The notes beneath the pieces are model-generated. The model did no database searches. It was not told the origin of the DNA and worked only from the letters and a program-made list of their open reading frames with translations. Both the position numbers and the translations under genes were made by a program. This document shows positions 6,240-11,124 of a stretch of 11,124 bases of DNA, piece by piece. The stretch's first letter is position 1, and every line of letters starts with the position of its first letter. Origin of the DNA: Leptospira sp. (GTDB taxonomy: Bacteria; Spirochaetota; Leptospiria; Leptospirales; Leptospiraceae); NCBI GenBank assembly GCA_025457985.1, contig JALOTI010000023.1:1-11124 (forward strand), in the 5' to 3' direction.

Positions 6240-6607
6240 ACTAGTTCTCCAGGAAGTGTAAACTACACCTGTATGCCATGTTTGGAAAGTCAACGTTTGG
6301 ATTACAAAATTATTTAGCGTTTCAAAATGCAAAGAGTTCCTTATCTGGAAAAGAGCGTGAGGCCATCAATTTGGTTGTAAGTCAATTTAACAATTGTCAA
6401 TATTGTTTGAGTGCACACACCACTCTCGGAAAGATGAAAGGATTTACATCTGGTCAGATTATGGATATTCGAAGGTCTACCGACAATTTTAATTTAAAAT
6501 TAAGGGCATTGTGTAGGTTCGTAAAATCCGTTGTCGCGTGGAGTACGTTAGGTAGAAATAGACAAAGTTCAATTTTTGGTTGTAAGGTCTCCTTTGTTTC
6601 TATTTAA
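6240..6607 (+). pseudogene. AhpD-like/carboxymuconolactone decarboxylase family remnant
   Basis: An open frame from ATG 6278 encodes 109 residues. Residues 9-85 match the core of the alkylhydroperoxidase-like family: L-Q-N-Y-L-A-F-Q-N-A-K, S-G-K-E-R-E-A-I, then the redox motif N-N-C40-Q-Y-C43-L-S-A-H47. Intact homologues run to about 180 residues with roughly 45 more before this point and 60 more after it. Upstream, the same frame keeps a family-like L-Y-A-M-F before hitting a TAG at about 6240. Downstream, homology stops near 6537 and the frame continues as unrelated sequence into the 3' end of the convergent membrane protein gene. No ribosome binding site precedes ATG 6278. I read this as a gene truncated at both ends, although a short expressed CxxC protein cannot be excluded. 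Confidence 0.7.
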
Positions 6608-6973
6608 CATTAAATAAGAAATAAAAACGATTACAATTAACGAATCAAATACAATAGCGACTCCAGATTTTGAAAAATAGATTTGGCCAAAAATCAAATT
6701 CAAAAAGATGAATATTGTTTTGCTTCCGGATGCAACAACTAAAACAAGTGCTCGACTCGATTCATAATATGCTCCATAAATTAACATACCACCGATAATA
6801 GCAATCAAGGCTCCCCAATTTCGAACTACAATATTTGCAAGATTTCCATCGATTTTATCTCCAAATGTCAGGAGTAATCCTAGAGAAGGATCAAATAACG
6901 AAAGTAACATTGTGCAAGTTAGAATACCTGAAAGTAGCATAATCCACTTTATATTTTTGAAAATAAACTTCAT
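6569..6973 (-). CDS. Small four-helix integral membrane protein, uncharacterised family
   Basis: 134 residues, ATG start with AAAAGGAAAA upstream. Hydrophobic segments at about 8-27, 50-69, 75-97 and 103-123 give four membrane helices. The conserved-looking centre is V-V-R-N-W-G-A-L-I-A-I-I-G-G (49-62), then G-A-Y-Y-E-S-S-R (67-74) and V-A-S-G-S-K (80-85). I recognise the pattern from uncharacterised bacterial membrane proteins but cannot name a Pfam family with confidence. Its last 39 bases overlap the tail of the convergent AhpD remnant, suggesting a deletion joined the two. It is divergent from 7116-7526, which has the same helix layout and similar motifs. Function is unknown. Confidence 0.75.
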   Translation of the reverse strand: MKFIFKNIKWIMLLSGILTCTMLLSLFDPSLGLLLTFGDKIDGNLANIVVRNWGALIAIIGGMLIYGAYYESSRALVLVVASGSKTIFIFLNLIFGQIYFSKSGVAIVFDSLIVIVFISYLMLNRNKGDLTTKN

Positions 6974-7115
6974 AATTTTCCTTTTCCATTACTGTTTCTT
7001 CCTTTTTTTTAATAGCAATTTCTTTTTTGGGTTGGATGTTTATTTAATCCAGGATTTGGATTTTTTCCTTTATTCGTGAATCAGACTATTTTTAGATACT
7101 ACCGAGGATTAACTT

Positions 7116-7526
7116 TTGAAAAATTTCGAAGTCTTACAATTTAGAATACTATTTATTATCGCTGCCATTTGGAACTTGATAGGTGCAGTTTATGGTTATT
7201 TTAATACGGAACTAGTCTATTTCCATTTTTTTGGTAGGGAGCTAACAGATCCTTTAATTTATGCAATCTATCAGGGTGCGTGGGGTACGACCTTAGTTTA
7301 TATATTTGGTTACTTAATTGTTGCGTACAACCCGAGCAAACATTCAGGAATTGTAATCGTTGGAGGTATTGGTAAATTGGGATTTGCCATTAAATTACTT
7401 CAGTTGTATCAGAGTAATCTTGCGCACCCAATTGTTTTCATCGTGATACTGGGAGACTTTTTGTTTTCACTTCTATTTTTTTATTACTTCTACAGTCTGT
7501 ATCGAGCGAAACTAAGTATTTTGTAA
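7116..7526 (+). CDS. Small four-helix integral membrane protein, uncharacterised family
   Basis: 136 residues. The start is a TTG at 7116 with GAGGA at 7104-7108, a 7-base spacing; no better start lies nearby. Hydrophobic segments are at about 10-29, 48-70, 78-98 and 104-128. The centre reads Y-Q-G-A-W-G-T-T-L-V-Y-I-F-G-Y-L-I-V-A (52-70), N-P-S-K-H-S-G (72-78) and V-G-G-I-G-K-L-G-F-A (82-91). It lines up with the divergent neighbour at 6569-6973 in helix order, the W-G in helix 2, the loop S-R/S-K and the G-x-x-K/S-K before helix 3. No enzyme motif is visible. A transport, quinone-linked or accessory role cannot be chosen from sequence alone. Real gene: good start, even membrane layout, clean stop before the repeat element. 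Confidence 0.78.
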   Translation: MKNFEVLQFRILFIIAAIWNLIGAVYGYFNTELVYFHFFGRELTDPLIYAIYQGAWGTTLVYIFGYLIVAYNPSKHSGIVIVGGIGKLGFAIKLLQLYQSNLAHPIVFIVILGDFLFSLLFFYYFYSLYRAKLSIL

Positions 7527-7540
7527 AGGATCTTGAATAC

Positions 7541-7790
7541 GATAGGGCTCTGCGAGAGGGATACGTCGGGCTTGGTCCCCCACGATTATTTTAAAAAAAG
7601 TTGTGGGGGACGGGAGCGAAAGCGCACCCCAAAGTAGCCCGGTCCCGGCGAGTGGGTAAGAGAGTTGCAAATCATTAACATCAGACTGGGATCCAGTTTT
7701 GTTTTGTCCGGGACTCGCCCAACTAACAAACAAAACGAAGCCCCGTCATGTCAGAGCCCTGAGTAACGAAGTGTATCGAAGGGCGAGGGT
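7541..7790. repeat. GC-rich self-complementary element (structured RNA or MITE/REP-like repeat)
   Basis: The 277-bp gap between two convergent genes is visibly GC-richer than its surroundings and dense in inverted repeats. The outer arms AGGGCTCTG (7544-7552) and CAGAGCCCT (7752-7760) are perfect 9-mers. Inside are CGGGCT/AGCCCG (7567-7572/7636-7641), GTCCCCCAC/GTGGGGGAC (7575-7583/7603-7611), a GC-GAAA-GC tetraloop hairpin (7616-7623), GTCCCGG/CCGGGAC (7642-7648/7708-7714) and ACTGG/CCAGT (7685-7689/7693-7697). A trailing AGCCCT...AGGGC pair ends at 7784. The pairs nest without crossing, as in a folded RNA or foldback element. A 73-codon minus-strand frame through it has no homology and follows from GC bias. 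No flanking target duplication was seen. Confidence 0.6.
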
Positions 7791-7803
7791 GAATTTTTAA
7801 AAT

Positions 7804-8025
7804 CTACTCTTCCGCAAAAAGATTGTTAAGTGAGTCAATCAGAGTCTCAACTTCCACTCCGTAACCCATACAAACTTGTTCGATGGTTTCTACTTCGTTG
7901 ATGGAGCAGTGTGAGCACCCACCTAAGTGGTAGCTAGAGAAAACAAGGCCAGCTTCTGGGTGTAGGGCAATTGCATCTCCTACTGTCATTTCTTTAAAAA
8001 AACGTGGTTTTGTTGCTTCGGTCAT
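7804..8025 (-). CDS. DUF1858 domain protein
   Basis: 73 residues from ATG 8025-8023, with AGGGG about 9 bases upstream. An upstream in-frame start at 8085 would cross the divergent gene's start and add a non-conserved stretch, so it is rejected. The sequence has the DUF1858 layout: M-T-V-G-D-A-I-A-L-H-P-E-A (13-25), then G-G-C37-S-H-C40, E-T-I-E-Q-V-C (46-52) and a closing helix E-V-E-T-L-I-D-S-L-N-N-L. This domain also forms the N-terminus of some ScdA/RIC-type iron proteins and hybrid proteins; as a stand-alone unit its role is unknown. Paired cysteines suggest metal or redox chemistry. It is divergent from the pterin synthase gene, with 64 bp between starts. Confidence 0.82.
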   Translation of the reverse strand: MTEATKPRFFKEMTVGDAIALHPEAGLVFSSYHLGGCSHCSINEVETIEQVCMGYGVEVETLIDSLNNLFAEE

Positions 8026-8089
8026 GGAAAATACCCCTGAAACGGAAATTACTATACAAATAATAGACTCTGCTCTATTCGTCAATGGA
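8026..8089. promoter_or_regulatory. Divergent promoter region
   Basis: This 64-bp gap separates the starts of the DUF1858 and pterin synthase genes. Plus-strand TGAAAC (about 8037) and TAATAG 17 bp later is a possible promoter pair; on the minus strand TTGACG near 8085 with an A/T box about 17 bp on is another. Both are weak matches read by eye. Confidence 0.35.
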
Positions 8090-8497
8090 ATGTTTGCGGA
8101 AGAATCAGGTAAATTTTATATCCGGATCGAAGGTCGGTTTGAGTCGGCTCACTACCTCTATGACTATTTTCCCGATGGATCGGATGAGCCGATCCACGGT
8201 CATTCTTGGAAGGTGGAGGTCTTTTTGGAGGGAAAAACAAATATCCGTCCAGACGGGATTTCCTATGATTTTCTCACGGCAAAAACCAAACTTACGGAAC
8301 TTGTCCACTCCATTGACCACATCCTGATTAACGAACACCCCGACTTTAAGGGAGTCAATCCTACCTCTGAAAATGTAGCGAGGTGGTTTTTCCATGGTTT
8401 GAAACAGGAAGTCGCGAATTCAAATGGAATCGTTCGTAGGATTGTCATCCATGAAGGACCAGAAAACCTCGCTTTTTTTGAACCAGACCGGGCCTAG
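8090..8497 (+). CDS. 6-pyruvoyl-tetrahydropterin synthase family protein, PTPS-III-like (QueD homologue)
   Basis: 135 residues from ATG 8090; an in-frame ATG at 8024 overlaps the divergent gene's start codon, so the shorter form is preferred, although its ribosome site is weak. Zinc ligands are His21 (F-E-S-A-H), His36 and His38 (H-G-H). Other family motifs are S-Y-D-F (58-61), I-D-H (75-77), P-T-S-E-N-V-A (91-97) and H-E-G-P-E (121-125). The catalytic cysteine four residues before H-G-H in QueD is replaced: the motif reads D-E33-P-I-H-G-H, and the protein has no cysteine. E-x-x-H-G-H is the hallmark of PTPS-III, which converts dihydroneopterin triphosphate to 6-hydroxymethyl-dihydropterin and replaces FolB in folate synthesis, including in Spirochaetes. 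That role is inferred from motif and family knowledge. A membrane protein gene follows 30 bp later. Confidence 0.88.
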   Translation: MFAEESGKFYIRIEGRFESAHYLYDYFPDGSDEPIHGHSWKVEVFLEGKTNIRPDGISYDFLTAKTKLTELVHSIDHILINEHPDFKGVNPTSENVARWFFHGLKQEVANSNGIVRRIVIHEGPENLAFFEPDRA

Positions 8498-8527
8498 TTC
8501 CCATCCATTTGAACGTACGAGAAAATT

Positions 8528-8956
8528 TTGGATACAACCGATCTTTCTTTCTATTTGTTTTGGATTCAGACATATGCCGGTTTGGTGTTAGTGGGTTTGA
8601 TTTGGACAATCCAAGTTGTTCACTATCCTAGTTTCCACCATATTGACGAGTCTCAGTTTATAAAATTCCACGAAAGCCATAGTATGCGAATTAGTTGGAT
8701 TGTGATCCCGCCTATGTTAGCCGAACTCTTTTGCCTTGGTTTCCTTGTTTTTCTTTCTCCAAAATTGGAATACATAATTCCACTTTCTTTCGTTTTTGGG
8801 ATTTGGGTTTCGACATTTTTAGTCCAGGTTCCGATCCACAATCGTTTGGGAAAATTTGGCAAAAAACCCTCAGAAATAAATTATTTAGTCGCAAGCAATT
8901 GGATTCGTACAATTTTGTGGACAACGAAATCTATATTTTGTTTGGTTTTGTACTAG
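8528..8956 (+). CDS. Four-helix integral membrane protein, uncharacterised
   Basis: 142 residues from a TTG at 8528; GAG in ACGAGAAAA is the only upstream ribosome-site candidate, so the start is somewhat uncertain. Hydrophobic segments lie at about 14-31, 56-76, 83-101 and 124-141. Distinctive stretches are W-T-I-Q-V-V-H-Y-P-S-F (26-36), a histidine-rich loop with H-x-x-x-H (48-52), I-V-I-P-P-M-L-A-E (58-66), V-P-I-H-N-R-L (101-107) and N-W-I-R-T-I-L-W-T (124-132). The layout recalls DUF1772/anthrone-oxygenase-like membrane proteins, but I cannot assign it firmly. Conserved histidines at the membrane faces suggest metal or redox chemistry, as inference. It lies 30 bp after the pterin synthase on the same strand and is probably cotranscribed. 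Confidence 0.75.
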   Translation: MDTTDLSFYLFWIQTYAGLVLVGLIWTIQVVHYPSFHHIDESQFIKFHESHSMRISWIVIPPMLAELFCLGFLVFLSPKLEYIIPLSFVFGIWVSTFLVQVPIHNRLGKFGKKPSEINYLVASNWIRTILWTTKSIFCLVLY

Positions 8957-9116
8957 TTTGCGAGTTTCAGAAGATTTGCAGTTTCCTCAGCGATCAGAAT
9001 TATTGCTACTTTTTTCAAAATAGTAAGGTTTTTATTAATATTAAAAAATTATTTTATACGATTGTATTTGCTATTTCTTTCTAATTCGATTATTGTCGAT
9101 TTCGGTTGCAAATTGT

Positions 9117-10910
9117 ATGTTCGCTACGCTCCCAAAACTGAAAGAAACGATACTCCTTGTGGAAGACGAGGTTATCCTTGCGATCTCACAGACGCAATTT
9201 TTGGAGTCGTGTGGTTACAATGTGTACCAAGCACGGGATGCCAATTCAGCCTTAGAAAGTATTCATAAAAATAAAGATATATCCCTTGTTCTAATGGATA
9301 TCCAACTTTCAGGACATGAAGATGGGATTCAAATTGCAGATCGTATATTAAAATTTCGAGATATACCTATTCTTTTTATTAGTTCGTACTCCGAAAACCA
9401 ACTTTTAAATCGCGTAAGTCGAATCAAACACTACGGTTTTATTCCCAAATTGAGTAGTCCTGCGGTTTTGGAATGTATGGTTAAATCTGCACTTAGACTA
9501 TTCGAAGCTAGACAAGAAGTGAGTCTTCGTGAAAAAGAATTGCGTGCCACCTTTGACTCGATAGGTGACGCAGTGATAGTAACTGACCCGCAAGGGAATA
9601 TTGTAAAAGTGAATCCTGTTGCCTTACAATTTTTGGATTACCCCAAAGAGGGAGTGATCGGAAAGTCTATTGATTCGATAGTCTATCTTGTCCACTCCGA
9701 GTCACGGATCCGACTAGACCATATCGTAAACGAAGCGATTGCTTCCGGAGAAACACAAAATCGATCTGAACATCTTATTTTGGTTTCAAAAAAAGGGAAA
9801 GAAACTTCAGTCTCAGAGTCTGTTTCCCCAATTTATGATGAGGATAAAATTATAAAAGGTGCTGTTATAGTATTTCGAGATTTATCCAAAGGAAACCAAA
9901 AGCCTATCTCAAAATCGTCTGAGGAAAGCATTTATGCAAAAGTCTTTCATTTAAGTCCAATAGCCATGGCACTTACTCGTGTGAAAGATGGTACGTATTT
10001 TGATATCAATCCGTCTTTAGAAAAGATGTTTAATTTACAAAAAGCCGACGTAATTGGTTTTAAAACGAGTGAGTTTTTGGATTGGTCGATTGAGTCCGAA
10101 AGAATGCGTTTGCACGAAATATTCGCCAAACAAGGATTTGTTGATGGTGAAAAGATGCGGATTAAAAATTTAGATGGTACAAAATCCGAAGTATTGGTAT
10201 TTGCAAAAGGTTTTGAAATTGCTGGCGAATCCTATCTTCTCGGCATGAACTTAGATATCACAAAACAGCTGGAGTTGGAAAGCCAACTTGCAAAATCTTT
10301 GGAAGAAAAAGAAATCCTTTTAAAAGAGCTTCAGCACCGAGTAAAGAATAGTTTAGCAATTGTTTCTGGGCTTTTGAGTATGGAAGCTTTTAAAGTTAAA
10401 GATGAAGGAGCAAAAAAATCCTTTCTGAGTGCTCAGGCACGAATTACCTCGATGTCAAAGGTGTATGAAAGTCTATACCAGTCACGAGATTTGGAAACAG
10501 TACAGTTGGGTAATTATATACAATCGTTAGTACATAGTATGTCAGATATTTTCGTCATGAATCAGGAAAAGATACGATTTGATTTAAAAACCGAAACCGT
10601 ACAACTTGATCTCAAGAGAGCATTACCCTTAGGTCTTATTTTAAACGAACTTTTAACTAACGCACTCAAATATGCATACCCTGGTGATCGGTCAGGGGTG
10701 ATTCGAATTGATTTATCTAACCAAGAAGGAAATATTAGTTTGCTTATTAGTGACGATGGGGAGGGACTGCCTGAGGGTGTTAGTATTGAAAAACAAGGCC
10801 ATTTTGGATATGAATTGATACGAAGTTTGACTACACAGTTAAAAGGAGTATTTTCTTCCGTATCAAAAAAAGGAGAGGGATTGACGGTGATTATATCGTT
10901 TCCTTTGTGA
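9117..10910 (+). CDS. Soluble sensor kinase: REC-PAS-PAS-HisKA_2-HATPase
   Basis: 597 residues from ATG 9117; a TTG at 9093 is the alternative and neither has a clear ribosome site. Domains: receiver at about 10-130 (acidic E16-D17, phosphoacceptor D61 in L-M-D-I-Q-L-S-G, S89, K111); PAS 1 at about 142-256 (F-D-S-I-G-D-A-V-I-V-T-D); PAS 2 at about 272-385; HisKA_2 with phosphorylated His407 in E-L-Q-H-R-V-K-N; ATPase domain with N-box N510-E-L-L-T-N-A-L-K-Y, G1 box D546-D-G-E-G and G-H-F-G-Y-E-L-I (561-568). No membrane segment, so it is cytoplasmic. The receiver at the N-terminus makes it a phosphorylation-responsive kinase that probably takes phosphate or a signal from another kinase. HisKA_2 enzymes often phosphorylate small or output-poor regulators. 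No response regulator gene lies beside it. The signal sensed by the PAS domains is unknown. Confidence 0.93.
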   Translation: MFATLPKLKETILLVEDEVILAISQTQFLESCGYNVYQARDANSALESIHKNKDISLVLMDIQLSGHEDGIQIADRILKFRDIPILFISSYSENQLLNRVSRIKHYGFIPKLSSPAVLECMVKSALRLFEARQEVSLREKELRATFDSIGDAVIVTDPQGNIVKVNPVALQFLDYPKEGVIGKSIDSIVYLVHSESRIRLDHIVNEAIASGETQNRSEHLILVSKKGKETSVSESVSPIYDEDKIIKGAVIVFRDLSKGNQKPISKSSEESIYAKVFHLSPIAMALTRVKDGTYFDINPSLEKMFNLQKADVIGFKTSEFLDWSIESERMRLHEIFAKQGFVDGEKMRIKNLDGTKSEVLVFAKGFEIAGESYLLGMNLDITKQLELESQLAKSLEEKEILLKELQHRVKNSLAIVSGLLSMEAFKVKDEGAKKSFLSAQARITSMSKVYESLYQSRDLETVQLGNYIQSLVHSMSDIFVMNQEKIRFDLKTETVQLDLKRALPLGLILNELLTNALKYAYPGDRSGVIRIDLSNQEGNISLLISDDGEGLPEGVSIEKQGHFGYELIRSLTTQLKGVFSSVSKKGEGLTVIISFPL

Positions 10911-10925
10911 AAGAAATAGAATCTT

Positions 10926-10946
10926 TTGGAATTAAAAAAATTCCAA
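10926..10946. terminator. Hairpin after the sensor kinase gene
   Basis: TTGGAATT (10926-10933) pairs perfectly with AATTCCAA (10939-10946) around an A5 loop, 15 bp after the kinase stop codon. The stem is AT-rich and is followed by GTCAATTG rather than T residues. It may slow polymerase or protect the mRNA end; as an intrinsic terminator it is weak. Confidence 0.4.
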
Positions 10947-10970
10947 GTCAATTGAATACTGATGGAGACC

Positions 10971-11009
10971 CGAAGCGAAGCGGAAAGTCGCTGTTATGTG
11001 CTAGGGCGC
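10971..11009. repeat. Fragment of a GC-rich repeat, attC-like half-site
   Basis: A GC-rich tract with AGCGA/TCGCT pairing (about 10976/10988) and GCGAAGCG stands out against the AT-rich flanks. It ends in GTTATGT (10993-10999), which on the minus strand reads ACATAAC, 13 bases after the stop of the PIN-like gene. One end of an integron attC site looks like this, but the matching end is absent, so only a partial or decayed repeat is claimed. Confidence 0.3.
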
Positions 11010-11011
11010 AT

Positions 11012-11124
11012 TTATACTTTAAAGAGATTTTGTAAGTATTTTCCCTTCAAGTTTTTGTAAATGGAAAAATCTGAATCAATACTTATTATTCGTTCAATTT
11101 CATTTTTTTCTGAAATGCACATTA
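11012..11124 (-). CDS. Probable PIN-domain protein, 3' end only
   Basis: An open minus-strand frame enters from the right edge and stops at TAA (11014-11012). The visible 36 codons from an in-frame ATG at 11122-11120 read M-C-I-S-E-K-N-E-I-E-R-I-I-S-I-D-S-D-F-S and then a short basic helix with L-K-G-K-Y-L-Q-N-L. The I-I-S-I-D-S-D-F pattern with its two aspartates resembles the last conserved strand and acidic pair of PIN-domain ribonucleases (VapC-like toxins). The ATG is probably internal, since a PIN domain needs about 100 more residues upstream. If correct, the partner antitoxin gene would be beyond the window edge. The frame is short, so the call rests on one motif. Confidence 0.5.
   Translation of the reverse strand, partial: MCISEKNEIERIISIDSDFSIYKNLKGKYLQNLFKV

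Noticed and set aside
7512..7733. A 73-codon minus-strand open frame in the intergenic element
   Set aside because: It runs through nested inverted repeats, has no recognisable domain, and its composition simply reflects the GC-rich repeat.
7716..7830. GCCCAAC (7716-7722) and GTTAAGT (about 7830) as the two ends of an integron attC site
   Set aside because: The intervening sequence is not self-complementary in the required way and the second motif lies inside the DUF1858 gene.
8024..8089. Longer N-terminus for the pterin synthase from ATG 8024
   Set aside because: That ATG overlaps the start codon of the divergent DUF1858 gene, has no ribosome site, and adds residues not found in the family.
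8085..8448. Open frames overlapping the pterin synthase gene on both strands
   Set aside because: They are out of frame with a well-conserved enzyme and have no family features.

Overview
The window is AT-rich bacterial DNA and looks like the chromosome of a Leptospira, probably a saprophytic-type species. This is inference. It rests on codon use, the spirochaete-style lipoprotein signal, a DUF1566 (Lcl-type) protein, a lipoprotein with an Ig-like plus LamG-like layout, and an active-site variant of the pterin synthase family known from folB-lacking Spirochaetes. No tRNA, rRNA, CRISPR array, transposase or phage gene was seen.

Layout. (1) 1-245: 3' end of a DUF1566-domain gene, followed by a hairpin. 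(2) 365-2772, plus strand, apparent operon: a secreted APCDD1-domain-like protein, an ECF sigma factor starting 1 base after it, and a lipoprotein with an Ig-like repeat and a LamG/concanavalin-like domain. (3) 2816-4602, minus strand: a DoxX-like membrane protein, then a flavin amine oxidase. (4) 4900-6051, minus strand: a tightly packed operon of a TetR-family regulator, an Mpo1/DUF962-like membrane protein and a small DUF1289 four-cysteine protein. Its promoter sits in an exceptionally regular double palindrome. (5) 6240-6600: remnant of an AhpD/carboxymuconolactone decarboxylase gene, convergent with a small four-helix membrane protein (6569-6973). Divergent from that is a second small membrane protein with the same layout (7116-7526). 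(6) 7541-7790: a GC-richer, highly self-complementary non-coding element between convergent genes. (7) 7804-8956: a DUF1858 protein divergent from a PTPS-III-like pterin synthase, which is followed by a four-helix membrane protein. (8) 9117-10910: a soluble sensor kinase with layout REC-PAS-PAS-HisKA_2-HATPase. (9) The right edge holds a fragment of a GC-rich repeat and the last 36 codons of a probable PIN-domain gene on the minus strand.

How the genes work together. The sigma factor probably controls the two exported proteins around it. The TetR regulator probably represses its own operon through the double operator. The pterin synthase homologue has no cysteine at all and carries an E-x-x-H-G-H motif, so it more likely makes the folate precursor 6-hydroxymethyl-dihydropterin than the queuosine precursor. 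The rest are independent accessory genes, many of them small membrane proteins of unknown role.

The items most worth following up are the APCDD1-like bacterial protein next to a sigma factor, the double operator overlapping a probably leaderless start codon, the cysteine-free pterin synthase, and the structured element at 7541-7790.
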